From positions 1-64,000 of the forward strand of contig DAOTVD010000266.1 of NCBI GenBank assembly GCA_034437075.1: 64,000 nt of DNA, in the 5' to 3' direction. This DNA is from DAOTVD01 sp034437075. GTDB lineage: Bacteria; Chloroflexota; Anaerolineae; Aggregatilineales; J027. Position numbers and translations under genes: made by a program. The notes under the pieces were generated by a model that worked only from the letters and a program-made list of their open reading frames with translations, was not told the DNA's origin and searched no databases. The first letter of the stretch is position 1. Every line of letters starts with the position of its first letter. Below are positions 44,801 through 53,127 of the stretch, piece by piece.

Positions 44801-45150
44801 CAGGCGGCGTCGTGATCGCCAATTCGGTAGCGTTGGCGACCCTGGAACGGCGGCGCGAAATCGCCATCATGAAGGCGGTGGGGCTGCAACGCGAGCGGGT
44901 CATCGGCATGTTGTTGCTAGAAAACGCCATCATGGGCCTGATCGGCGGGCTCATCGGCGTCGGGAGTGGGGTCATCATCCTGGCCTTGTTACTGACGGGG
45001 CTGTTCCAAGGCGAATTGGGCGATACGATCCCGTTTGAATGGGCCTTCGCGCTGATGGGGCTGTGTATCGTCATCGCGTTGGTGGCGGCGGTCTTTTCGG
45101 TATGGGGCGCTTCCGGCGAAAAGCCGCTCAACGTTTTGCGTTACGAATAG
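41875..45150 (+). CDS. Large FtsX/MacB-type ABC permease
   Basis: A 1091-residue membrane protein. First helix at about 22-44 and a MacB-type periplasmic domain (about 45-290), a first FtsX core with three helices (about 295-420), a long middle with extra hydrophobic segments (about 435-690), a second periplasmic domain (about 730-960) and a last FtsX core (about 965-1085) with the RRREIAIMKAVGLQ coupling motif; a matching RRATEVAVLKTLGLE lies in the first. So it has the two-copy plan of predicted lipoprotein/peptide exporters in one chain. Works with the ATPase upstream. Substrate unknown. Confidence 0.9.
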   Translation: MLLERFSFYIKHSINDLRVNRQRTLFALLCIMAGVAAIVSLQTLGVMIDDTLTGSLRETNRADIRILPNPPFGEDVDIDARAEAGLVDAEDGPVVFTPDGIEAVRTWFEENYDNDFTLTYQHAISGNVGFSIRAPEQGTDKLPIFNYVVDSDVYPLFGAIESVEGDSLESLLQEPTDIVLSQNLADDLGVDVGATIELNGASEPFTLTGIVPTDAQGGFENLGANILGYYFLDFSAMELFEDVEPRQANTIFIALDDPATVDAIESEFIAEYPYLSATTTTDLEEQNTTISNSVNDLVVIMGLVSMLIGGIGIVNTMLVIVSRRATEVAVLKTLGLEPEEITVLFLVEAVIMGVLGSILGIFIGWGMAAALQSIPESFVAQDLTFRFTLEPALNGFIVGVLITAIFGFLPTLAAGQIRPANVLRPSEDLIPTAGRLRAFVALMIVLLALSVVAQGLLGDLLGSATIGSETDRGAEQNLLDDPTAEVSTSDDLPGWVADIRIVGLIAGINGAIIGLIMGVPVVIGGYLSRRENRRGRSWAVFWLLYAPALVLLLPLAVFLFGYFVPALLIVTGTFLLVGSLYLLLLLLTWAVGGGAIREFPVIGGLPNWARWAAFIFFPIWTALVVAVALLPLPGLVQGLFFGLLFFVHIPAVLVTLTLPAWIIGQALQRFGFLDLKIALRSMVAAKARVASTLLALVIGIFTLGMITMMVDAILNQFNELLEDVTGGNVIIFPSGGEDNVDEVRMVINETGGVENYIIIRNYSVELTSIRDASAETTLQPADLEARIRDNTEDDEFQDPEFLVEQFRSELNSVDARELDSNLPNYDFFAGRQLDPQRDTAPGEDGYWPIVIPANDATLAADLEVNDLITVQLVDEDDDAQEFTFQVVGLTDQTGGAVAAITSGVYVPVGAFDETETQELYFIAEVAEDSIPQLRRALTDIPGVFVLETRLLNDLINSVVRQFTSFPTLVAALALFTGGVVIANSVALATLERRREIAIMKAVGLQRERVIGMLLLENAIMGLIGGLIGVGSGVIILALLLTGLFQGELGDTIPFEWAFALMGLCIVIALVAAVFSVWGASGEKPLNVLRYE

Positions 45151-45161
45151 CCGCGAAGTGA

Positions 45162-45204
45162 TACAATCGTATCGTCCAAGCAAGAGGGCCGCGTGCCCTC
45201 TTGC
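45162..45204 (+). promoter_or_regulatory. Promoter-like box and 10-bp hairpin before the M29 gene
   Basis: TACAAT (45162-45167) with a weak TTACGA 15 bp upstream could be a promoter. Then GCAAGAGGGC and GCCCTCTTGC (45180-45204) make a perfect 10-bp stem with a five-base loop followed by TGTCTATTT. It is either the terminator of the ABC operon or a leader hairpin of the aminopeptidase mRNA. Confidence 0.5.
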
Positions 45205-45237
45205 TGTCTATTTCAGCCATCTGGAGGAGTTCACCCT

Positions 45238-46341
45238 ATGTTAGACCCGCGTATCGAAAAATTGGCGCATTTGCTGGTGCACTATAGCGTAAAAATCCAA
45301 CCTGGGGATTGGGTTTATGTGCGCGGCAGTGTGGCGGCGTTGCCCCTGGTGGAACAGGTCGCCCGGCAGGTGTGGCAGGCGGGCGGCAATGCCACTGTCG
45401 CCCTATCGAACGACAATCTGCTAGAAACGTTCTATCGCGTCGCGAGCCAGGATCAGATCGAGTGGCTAGACCCCACCCAAACCATGCTTTTTGAACAGGT
45501 AGACGCACTCATTAGCATCCGAGCTAGCGAGAATACGCGCGCTTTGACCAACATCGACCCCGCCTTGCAAGCTGCCGCCAGCAAAGCCCGCCAGCCCATC
45601 ATGCAAACCTATATGCAGCGCTCTGCTGAGGGCAAATTGCGCTGGGTGGGCACACAATACCCCACGCTCGCCTATGCGCAGGACGCTGACATGAGCCTGA
45701 GTGAATACGAAGATTTTGTCTATGGTGCCTGTGCCGTAGACCAGGCTGACCCGGTCGCGTATTGGCAGGGTATCCACAAGGAACAAGCCCGCCTCATCGA
45801 ATATCTGCAAGGCAAAAAGCAGATGACCGTGCGCGGGCCGAATATTGATATGAGCCTGTCTATCGAGGGGCGCACGTTCATCAATAGCGATGGCTCGCAC
45901 AATATGCCCAGCGGCGAGATTTTCACCGGGCCGGTAGAAGACTCGGTGAACGGTTGGGTACGCTTCACCTATCCGGCTATTCGAGACGGGCGCGAGGTGG
46001 ATGGTGTCGAATTCAAGTTCGAAAATGGCAAGCTGACCGAGGCCAGCGCCAAGAAAAACGAAGCCTATCTGCTGAGCCAACTAGATAGCGACGCGGGCGC
46101 GCGTTACCTGGGCGAATTCGCCATCGGCACCAATTACAACATTCAACGCTTCACGAAAAGCATTCTCTACGACGAAAAGATCGGCGGCACCTTGCATATG
46201 GCCGTCGGCGCCGGATACCCCGAAACGGGCAGCCAGAATACATCGAATGTGCATTGGGATTTCATCTGCGATATGCGCGATGATAGCGAAATACATGTCG
46301 ATGGCGAATTGTTTTACAAAAACGGCCAGTTTCAGGTATAG
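45238..46341 (+). CDS. M29-family aminopeptidase (AmpS-like)
   Basis: A 367-residue metal-dependent exopeptidase. Metal and active-site segments of the M29 family are visible: MPSGEIFTGPVEDSVNG, GEFAIGTN and EKIGGTLHMAVGAGYPETG with NTSNVHWDFICDMR. Enzymes of this group remove N-terminal residues from peptides in the cytoplasm, with two Co/Zn ions. GGAGGAG lies before the ATG at 45238. It is followed at 3 bp by an alpha/beta hydrolase. Confidence 0.93.
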   Translation: MLDPRIEKLAHLLVHYSVKIQPGDWVYVRGSVAALPLVEQVARQVWQAGGNATVALSNDNLLETFYRVASQDQIEWLDPTQTMLFEQVDALISIRASENTRALTNIDPALQAAASKARQPIMQTYMQRSAEGKLRWVGTQYPTLAYAQDADMSLSEYEDFVYGACAVDQADPVAYWQGIHKEQARLIEYLQGKKQMTVRGPNIDMSLSIEGRTFINSDGSHNMPSGEIFTGPVEDSVNGWVRFTYPAIRDGREVDGVEFKFENGKLTEASAKKNEAYLLSQLDSDAGARYLGEFAIGTNYNIQRFTKSILYDEKIGGTLHMAVGAGYPETGSQNTSNVHWDFICDMRDDSEIHVDGELFYKNGQFQV

Positions 46342-46344
46342 CGC

Positions 46345-47208
46345 ATGTTCACCCACCAGCGCATCTCTACCAATGGCGTTACCCTATCTGTGGTACAGGC
46401 GGGGCCGCCCGATGGCGAATTGGTCATTCTACTACATGGTTTTCCTGGCTTCTGGTATTGCTGGCGCTCGCAAATCCGCCACCTGGCCGAGCAAGGTTAT
46501 CGCGTATGGGCGCCCGACCAACGCGGCTATGTACTCAGTGATAAGCCGCATGAACTGACAGCGTATGGGCTGGATACACTGGCGGATGACATCATCGGCT
46601 TGCTGGATGCCGCCCCATCTGACCGCTGCATCCTGATGGGGCATGATTGGGGTGGGGCCGTGGCCTGGTGGGTCGCGCTGAAATACCCTGACCGGCTGAA
46701 CAAGCTGATCATTGTCAATTCACCGCATCCGCGCGCTTTTGCGGCAGCCATAAAACAGAAAGCGCAACGCCGCAAGAGCGCGTATATGTCCCTGTTTCGC
46801 GTGCATCCGCTGGCGGAGTGGGTGCTCGGCGCGGGGAATTTCACCGCGCTGGCCTGGGCATTGCGCCACACCAGCAAACCAGGGACATTCTCCGCGAGCG
46901 ACATCCGTGCTTATAAGGCTGCCTGGGCACATCCGGGGGCGTTGCGCGGCATGTTGAACTGGTATCGTGCGATGTTTGCCGTGCGCAATCAGCGAGTCAA
47001 ACGCTGGCCCGTCCAGACGCCGACGCTTATCATCTGGGGGCGCGCTGACCCGGTATTCTTGCCCGAGCTCGCCGCTATGAGCCTGGAATATTGCCCAGCG
47101 GGGGAATTGCTGACGCTGGATGACGCGCGTCATTGGCCGATGTTGGCCTATCCAGAGCGGGTGAACCAGGCGCTAGATGACTTCTTGCGGCGCGCAGAAT
47201 TGCCGTAA
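46345..47208 (+). CDS. Alpha/beta hydrolase, epoxide-hydrolase/dehalogenase-like
   Basis: A 287-residue enzyme. HGFPGFWYCWR holds the oxyanion HGFP motif; the nucleophile is Asp101 in GHDWGG, as in epoxide hydrolases and haloalkane/fluoroacetate dehalogenases, not the Ser of esterases. GRADPVF offers the acid and DDARHWPM the His. Tyr residues of the lid cannot be placed firmly, so substrate class is open. Three bp after the M29 gene, so probably co-transcribed. Confidence 0.9.
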   Translation: MFTHQRISTNGVTLSVVQAGPPDGELVILLHGFPGFWYCWRSQIRHLAEQGYRVWAPDQRGYVLSDKPHELTAYGLDTLADDIIGLLDAAPSDRCILMGHDWGGAVAWWVALKYPDRLNKLIIVNSPHPRAFAAAIKQKAQRRKSAYMSLFRVHPLAEWVLGAGNFTALAWALRHTSKPGTFSASDIRAYKAAWAHPGALRGMLNWYRAMFAVRNQRVKRWPVQTPTLIIWGRADPVFLPELAAMSLEYCPAGELLTLDDARHWPMLAYPERVNQALDDFLRRAELP

Positions 47209-47292
47209 CCTGACGCCTACAACACGACTCGGCTACCATGCATGGCTTCAGACGGAGCGCACCGTTATACTGTGCTCGAATCGTCATAGCTT

Positions 47293-49335
47293 GTGGAGTT
47301 GTTCATTTTGCGTGTGTTTCATCAATTGTGGCCCTGGTGGGCAATCGTTATGCTGATGTTCGTCAGTTTGGCCATGCTGCCTGGCCTAACGCCCAGCGAT
47401 GCCGCCCCTGCCCCCGAACTGGCGCTCAATCGCGTATTTAGCCGGGTGCCTTCTCTAGCCTGGGATACCATTGGGTATGCCGATTACCAGAGAACCATGG
47501 AAAAACTCGGCACAGTCTGGCCCCCAGAGCAAGGCGCGAGTCTTTCGCCAACCCAGGCCACAGGCTGGCAAAGTGCCTGGAAACCACCATTGTTAGCGCA
47601 GGATGTCACCCAGCTTGGGTTTTCGCCTTATACCCTGCACTATGCGATTGAGGCGCGCCACCGCACAACCTTTGCCTTATGGCTCGAAGGGCGCTTTGAT
47701 GTCGGCAGCATAGCGGCTGCCCTGGACGACCAAGGGTATCGGCGCGTCGATACCCTGGCCGTGGAAACCTACCAAGCCCCCGAGGATAGCATCTGGCACC
47801 AGGCAGCAGGGTATATCGCCCTACCCGATGGACAAACCCTGCTGATAAGCAACCGCGAGGAAACCTTGCGCGCCATGCTGGGATTATACGACGGGGTGTT
47901 TCCGCCTTTTGTCGAAGATAATCGCCTTTTGCAACGCCTAGAAGAAATTACCCCTCACCCGCTAAGTGGCATCATTCGGTTCGACCAAAACACGACAGCT
48001 TGCGCGTTAGTATCCAGCCGTTTGGCCCTGCATGGGGTGTATTATGATGCCGAACGCGCAACCTGGCAGTATCTACTAAACGTCGGTTACGACAATGACG
48101 CGCCGCGCGATCAGATTGGCACCTTGGCGGATGGTCTCGAATATTCCGTGCACCCCACACAACCCGCTTTTCAGGGGGTGTTGGGCCAATACACCACCGT
48201 TTTGGCCGAGAATTTATATGAAAACCCTGGCGGGATCGATATTATGCAGTTTCGGTTGCGCTTGCGCGATACCCCCGGCATCCAACAGTTGCCCATATTC
48301 CTGGGGCAGCAGCGCGATACATGCCAACTCTTTCGCGCACCGCCTGCTGCGGCTACTCCCCTGGCCCTGGCCTATCTGCCGGACCTCTCTGCCAATCGCT
48401 TGGATGTATTGCTGCGTTTTGGAAACGTAGAACAAGCGCTGTACAATGCTGGGCTCTCCGCTCCGTTGCGCGAGGCCGACCAGCGCCTGAACAATTTGCA
48501 ACAAACCTCTCTGAATAGTACCTGGCGCACAGTGCTGGCCTATGAAACTGCATTTGGCGAGTGGTTCGGGTTTTCGCCGCAGAATATCGAGCAAAGCGTT
48601 GAACTCACCCTCGATACGGACGATTATGTCCGTATTTTGTGGGGGGCTTTCACCCGCGAACAGATCGAAGATGCGTTGCTCGCGACGGGTTATGTGCCGA
48701 TTGAGCAATATCAGGGCGCGCGAATTTTTACCTTGCGCGACATCCCAGAAACCGGCGGCGTGATGCTGCGTAGCCTGACGCAAACCGCCGCCGCCCCCGC
48801 CCCCGGCATCCTGATTTTTACCAACAATACCACCAACATGCGCCTGACGGTTGATCTGATCAATGAGAATTTTCGTTCAGCGCTTGTACGTGACCCCGAA
48901 CTTGTGCTGGTGGCGCAAGCGGTGGGGGATGCCACCCATGCAGCGGTGCGGCGTTTTGCCAACCGGGTCATGGGGGGGTTGGTGTGCGGCTTACCAGGGT
49001 ATCGGGTGGATGCGCTGGCCAACGTCTTGCGCCCCAATGGCTGGCATTTTCTGTATGCTGTGGGCTTCAACACCGCCTTAGAAGCACCCCAGGCCCAACT
49101 CGACGCCTTAGCCGCCGCCTTAGAAAGCAGCGATTATCCGTTGCAGGGGCCCGGCAGCGAAACCTTCGGGCAACTCTCCGAGGTGGTGGCGACACATATC
49201 ATCACCGAGGGCACCGCCACGGTGTTACTGGTGGATTTGCTAGTATCGGCAAACGCCCAACGCGCCAGTTCTTTTGCCCAGGATTTACCTACCGCAAACT
49301 TGCCGCCCTGCGTCTTGGGCGATATTACCCGATAG
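47293..49335 (+). CDS. Large exported protein of unknown function
   Basis: A protein of about 675-680 residues with one N-terminal hydrophobic signal (LWPWWAIVMLMFVSLAML) and no other membrane helix. The rest alternates beta strands and polar helices; FDQNTTACALVSS, YEDSIWHQ-like and ILIFTNNTTNMRLTVDLI are noted but match no family that I know. Start is uncertain: GTG at 47293, or TTG at 47308 with GGAG 9 bp upstream. The 3' end overlaps the convergent lipase gene by 11 bp. Probably an outer-surface or periplasmic protein. Confidence 0.6.
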   Translation: MELFILRVFHQLWPWWAIVMLMFVSLAMLPGLTPSDAAPAPELALNRVFSRVPSLAWDTIGYADYQRTMEKLGTVWPPEQGASLSPTQATGWQSAWKPPLLAQDVTQLGFSPYTLHYAIEARHRTTFALWLEGRFDVGSIAAALDDQGYRRVDTLAVETYQAPEDSIWHQAAGYIALPDGQTLLISNREETLRAMLGLYDGVFPPFVEDNRLLQRLEEITPHPLSGIIRFDQNTTACALVSSRLALHGVYYDAERATWQYLLNVGYDNDAPRDQIGTLADGLEYSVHPTQPAFQGVLGQYTTVLAENLYENPGGIDIMQFRLRLRDTPGIQQLPIFLGQQRDTCQLFRAPPAAATPLALAYLPDLSANRLDVLLRFGNVEQALYNAGLSAPLREADQRLNNLQQTSLNSTWRTVLAYETAFGEWFGFSPQNIEQSVELTLDTDDYVRILWGAFTREQIEDALLATGYVPIEQYQGARIFTLRDIPETGGVMLRSLTQTAAAPAPGILIFTNNTTNMRLTVDLINENFRSALVRDPELVLVAQAVGDATHAAVRRFANRVMGGLVCGLPGYRVDALANVLRPNGWHFLYAVGFNTALEAPQAQLDALAAALESSDYPLQGPGSETFGQLSEVVATHIITEGTATVLLVDLLVSANAQRASSFAQDLPTANLPPCVLGDITR

Positions 49336-50110
49336 CGGGGGGTGCCTGCCGCGTTAGAAACGCCGTCAATCCGTCAATCACGCGCGGGTGATCTTCATCT
49401 GCCATGACGTTATGCGCACCCTGGGTTAAGATGATTTTTTCGACCGTGGCACTATTCACCTCTGCCTGGATGATGTCGGCATGGTGGAGCTTTGCCGTGC
49501 GGTCTTGCTGGGCGTATACCAACAAAAGTGGCGTGTTGATCTGCGGCAAACGGGCCCGCGCAGCTTGGGCCAGCCGATTGACCTCCACAATGCCTGCCAG
49601 CGCGGTGCGGTTGTAGGTCACGCGCCCGCGTGGTGGTTCGCCGCGCGCGCTTTGAGCTACTTTTAGGCGCGCCTCGAAGCCAGTTGGGTCACCGAAATTT
49701 AGAAAGCGCACCACGGGCCGCAGCAAATGCACCCGCCAGATGGCCGATAGGGTAATCGGGCAGGCCATCACGACCAGCGCCGGGGTCTGAACTTCTGTGG
49801 CCAGCATGATAGCGACCATCCCGCCCATCGAATGGCCGATAATAACGATTTCATCGCAATGCGCCTTTAGCACATGGTAGCCGTCTAGCGCATCTGCCAC
49901 CCACTCGGGCCAACGCACATGGCGCAGGTGGGTGAAGTGCATGCCATGCCCGGCCAAACGCGGCGCAAATACGGTATAGCCTTGTTTATTCAACGCCTGG
50001 CCCACCCAACGATGCATATAAGGCGACCCCGTAAACCCGTGTATCAGCAAACAGCCGACCCGTCCACCAGGATAGAAAAAAGGTTCGGCGCCGTCCTTAT
50101 ACGCGAACAT
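49325..50110 (-). CDS. Alpha/beta hydrolase, carboxylesterase/monoacylglycerol-lipase type
   Basis: A 261-residue serine hydrolase. HGFTGSPYMHR is the oxyanion segment; the nucleophile is Ser94 in GHSMGG; YAQQDRTAKL gives the acid Asp and GAHNVM the His. The pattern fits the carboxylesterase Est30/monoacylglycerol lipase group. ATG at 50110 follows AAAGG. It is next to a tRNA gene and convergent with the exported unknown. Confidence 0.9.
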   Translation of the reverse strand: MFAYKDGAEPFFYPGGRVGCLLIHGFTGSPYMHRWVGQALNKQGYTVFAPRLAGHGMHFTHLRHVRWPEWVADALDGYHVLKAHCDEIVIIGHSMGGMVAIMLATEVQTPALVVMACPITLSAIWRVHLLRPVVRFLNFGDPTGFEARLKVAQSARGEPPRGRVTYNRTALAGIVEVNRLAQAARARLPQINTPLLLVYAQQDRTAKLHHADIIQAEVNSATVEKIILTQGAHNVMADEDHPRVIDGLTAFLTRQAPPAIG

Positions 50111-50182
50111 GAATAGCCTTTCTGCGTTTTGTGTGCTGCACATAACAAATCAAGCGGCCTTCATGAGCCGCTCGATGGTGTG

Positions 50183-50254
50183 TATCCCCACCAGGACTCG
50201 AACCTGGGCCTTTGGCTCCGGAGGCCAACGCTCTATCCTCTGAGCTATGGGGAC
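50183..50254 (-). tRNA. tRNA-Arg (anticodon CCG)
   Basis: On the minus strand the arms fold as a cloverleaf: acceptor GTCCCCA/TGGGGAT (first pair G-U), D-arm AGCTC..GAGC, anticodon arm TTGGC-CTCCGGA-GCCAA with anticodon CCG, and T-arm CAGGTTCGAGTCCTG. CCA is not encoded. It reads CGG codons. Confidence 0.95.
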
Positions 50255-50352
50255 ATCTACGCTATAGTGTATCATGTGCGCGGATGCGGTCAAGGTCAGG
50301 TTAGCCCAGTGGATACCTGATGCTCGCTCTCGCCTACGGATGATGCCTAGGG

Positions 50353-52977
50353 CTAGTCTTCTTCAAACCAGGCACCCCGTCGCCGGCCCCGTCGCCCGGC
50401 CAGGGTGGGGTCAAAGCGGCGCATGAGCGCCAGGTCAATCTGCCGGGTGAGTTCTTCGCGCTGTTCGACCACCGCTTGCGGTTCTTCGGCCAAATGCTGG
50501 AAGGGCTCGCGGTAGCTCAACCATAAATAAATGTCCATGCAAGCGATAGACGCTTCGGCTTGTTTGAGGGTCGCGCCTTCGCGGATGTCATTCGGTGGCG
50601 GGGGCGGTGCAGGCATCATTTCATCGCGCAAGATGGCGGTAGCGCATTCGACCCAATATTCCCAGCTTTCTTTGCGGGTGGGGGCGTTGACCAGCGTCAG
50701 CGCGCGGTCAATACCCAAATACATCAGGTCTTCGTAGCTCAGCAAGCGCGCGAGTTCGATCTTCTCATCCATTTCGGTCGAACTGACGATATCGCGCAGT
50801 TCATCGGGGATGGCGTTGAGTTGTTGCCAGGTAATCAAGCGTTGGGCTAGGTCGCCTTCTAGCAATTCGAGTTCGTCCGTACGCGGCGCCAAGCGCGCAT
50901 ACTCCACGGACGGGACTTGCTGGTGCATCAGGTGGCGGATATGACGCAGCATTTCGTCATCAACCCCCGTAACCCAGCCCTTGTCCGACAGACCAAAGCG
51001 GCCCGCCCGTCCCGCGATTTGCTGGCATTCATTGGCGTCAATACGGCGCAATTCGCGCCCATCAAATTTGGTTAACGTGGAGAACACGACATTGTCGGCA
51101 GGCAAATTCAGCCCCATACCGACCGCGTCCGTGGCTACGCAGATGTCGGTTTCGCCATAGGCGAAGCGTTGCGCTTGGCGCAGGCGGACTTCCGGCGGCA
51201 ACGCACCGTATACAACCGATACACTGCGCCCGCGTTGTTGCAAAACGTATTTCAGGCGCAGGACATCGCGCCGCGAAAAAGCAATCAGAATCGTCCGATT
51301 GGGCAGGTCTTCAATCGGCCAAGCTTCGGGCGCGACCTCTAACGGCACCAAGCGCTCATGGTACAAAATCTGGATTTCGATGCCCCGATTCTGAAAAATT
51401 TTGCTCAGCAGATTAAGCCCATGCGGGGCGGTAATCACGCGCATCTGCGGCGCTTGAGAATTGACCAGCGCGCGCGTCCAGGCCCAACCGCGTTGTTCAT
51501 CGGCCACCATATGCGCTTCGTCTAGCACGACGCAGTTACCACTTTCGCCCGCGTTGAACATCTCCACCGTAGCCGCCGTAAACGTGGCACCAGGCACATT
51601 AATGCGTTCTTCGCCCGTCAGCAGATTACAGTAAACGCCCATTTTATTCAGGCGCTCGAACATCTCGCGCGCGAGCAAGCGCAACGGCGCCAGATACCAC
51701 CCCGAGCCCGCCGCGGCCAATTCTTGCAGCGCATCGTGCGTTTTGCCAGAGTTCGTCGGGCCAACATGAATATAAGCGATTTGTTCGACTTCTTCTTCAG
51801 CGAGCCATTTCGGAAAGTTCTCGATCATCTGCGCGCGCAAGGCTTCGCGTTGGGCTTCGCGCTGCTGGCGCCGCCGTTCGCGTGCTTCGCGTTGTTGCTG
51901 CTTTTGGGCGTCAATTTCGCGATGGATCTCGATGATTTTATCGCTCCACCAGGCTTCTTTGCCCGCGCCGCCCGTCTCTTCGATGATGTCAATGTCGCTC
52001 ATGGTGGGGTGGTCGCCTGCGGGCCAAAGCACCTTGCGCACAGCGCCCCAACGATAGTAGGCGCTGTTTTTACCCCGGTGGCTGCTCTTGCGGCGCGACC
52101 GCGACGACGGGCGCACACCGTCATTATGTAGCAAGGTGCGCAAATAGCTGATCTTGAGCCCGGTGAGGTTGCGAATTTGCCAGATGTTGATTTCGAGCTT
52201 GTCTTCCAGGGTTTGGCGCAGGTCTGGGTCATGTTGCAAGTGATGAACATCCGCCGCGCGCATCCGCTTGGCGCCATCCGGGCAGACACGGCGCGCTAAA
52301 ATGCCATCCCGTAGGGCGATCCGAAAAACCCGTTCGGATATATCTAGCACGGACTCCGCCTGGCTGCGGCTATATAGCCGAGACAGCGCCACCGAGCGCG
52401 CGGTTTCGCCGGGTTGGGCGCCGACGCGCTGTTCGTCTCCGGCCCATTCGGCAATCTCTAGCCATTCGGCATCATGGCGTTCGGCAGCCACCGTCAACGC
52501 ATGATCATACACCCTGTCGTATTCTTGGCTGCTCAGGTAAAACCATTCGTTATACGGCTCGAACAATTTTAGTTCCAGGGTATGCACGCCGGCTTCTTCC
52601 AGAATGTCGTCGCGCAACAATTGCACGCTGAAATAATCGCCCACTGCCGCTTCTAAATCTTGGCGCACCATGGCCGGGGCGTTTGCATCGGCCAGCGTTT
52701 GCCGGATAATCTGCGTGAAGTCGGGCAATTGGGCGACTCCGCGCCCGTTTTGATGCGCCAGTTGAATCGCATATTCCTTATCCACCCGTTGGGGGTCGTA
52801 CACCAATTCATTATAGGTGGCGATATCCTCACGACGCCGCGCCTGGCGAATGGTATCGTTTATATCTTGCCAATGCCGTTGTAAATCACGCCGGTCGATG
52901 ATGCCTTCCGGCGAATCCTTTATCAATTGCGCGAGTTCATCAGGTAGTAGGGTGGGCTTTTGTTTTTTCCTCGCCAT
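50353..52977 (-). CDS. Suv3-like DExH RNA helicase with HTH-rich N-terminus
   Basis: An 874-residue helicase. Residues about 1-400 are charged, with helix-turn-helix-like segments (SRSQAESVLDISERVFRIAL, and WQIRNLTGLKISYLRTLL) and a basic stretch SSRSRRKSSHRG. The motor begins with HVGPTNSGKTHDALQ (Walker A about 405-412), then PLRLLAREMFERLN, LLTGEER, TAATVEM, VLDEAHM (about 484-490) and RGWAWTRAL; motif VI is QIAGRAGRFG. This set is that of SUPV3L1/Suv3, the mitochondrial RNA degradosome helicase, with DEAH where mitochondrial forms have DEIQ. It probably unwinds structured RNA in decay. ATG at 52977 follows AGAGGA. Confidence 0.88.
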   Translation of the reverse strand: MARKKQKPTLLPDELAQLIKDSPEGIIDRRDLQRHWQDINDTIRQARRREDIATYNELVYDPQRVDKEYAIQLAHQNGRGVAQLPDFTQIIRQTLADANAPAMVRQDLEAAVGDYFSVQLLRDDILEEAGVHTLELKLFEPYNEWFYLSSQEYDRVYDHALTVAAERHDAEWLEIAEWAGDEQRVGAQPGETARSVALSRLYSRSQAESVLDISERVFRIALRDGILARRVCPDGAKRMRAADVHHLQHDPDLRQTLEDKLEINIWQIRNLTGLKISYLRTLLHNDGVRPSSRSRRKSSHRGKNSAYYRWGAVRKVLWPAGDHPTMSDIDIIEETGGAGKEAWWSDKIIEIHREIDAQKQQQREARERRRQQREAQREALRAQMIENFPKWLAEEEVEQIAYIHVGPTNSGKTHDALQELAAAGSGWYLAPLRLLAREMFERLNKMGVYCNLLTGEERINVPGATFTAATVEMFNAGESGNCVVLDEAHMVADEQRGWAWTRALVNSQAPQMRVITAPHGLNLLSKIFQNRGIEIQILYHERLVPLEVAPEAWPIEDLPNRTILIAFSRRDVLRLKYVLQQRGRSVSVVYGALPPEVRLRQAQRFAYGETDICVATDAVGMGLNLPADNVVFSTLTKFDGRELRRIDANECQQIAGRAGRFGLSDKGWVTGVDDEMLRHIRHLMHQQVPSVEYARLAPRTDELELLEGDLAQRLITWQQLNAIPDELRDIVSSTEMDEKIELARLLSYEDLMYLGIDRALTLVNAPTRKESWEYWVECATAILRDEMMPAPPPPPNDIREGATLKQAEASIACMDIYLWLSYREPFQHLAEEPQAVVEQREELTRQIDLALMRRFDPTLAGRRGRRRGAWFEED

Positions 52978-53127
52978 GCGTCCTCTTGTTTGTTCGATGT
53001 CGCATTTGCTGCGCACACAAATTGTATCTATTGTAACTTAACACAAGTTTAAGCGCGTGGGCAGACCGCGTGTTTTGGGCTATGCTCCCCCGTATAAACC
53101 CTATTGTTGAGGCAAAGGACCCCGTAT

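Noticed and set aside
50129..50320. Small plus-strand open frame
   Set aside because: It covers the tRNA-Arg gene in antisense and is not a protein gene.
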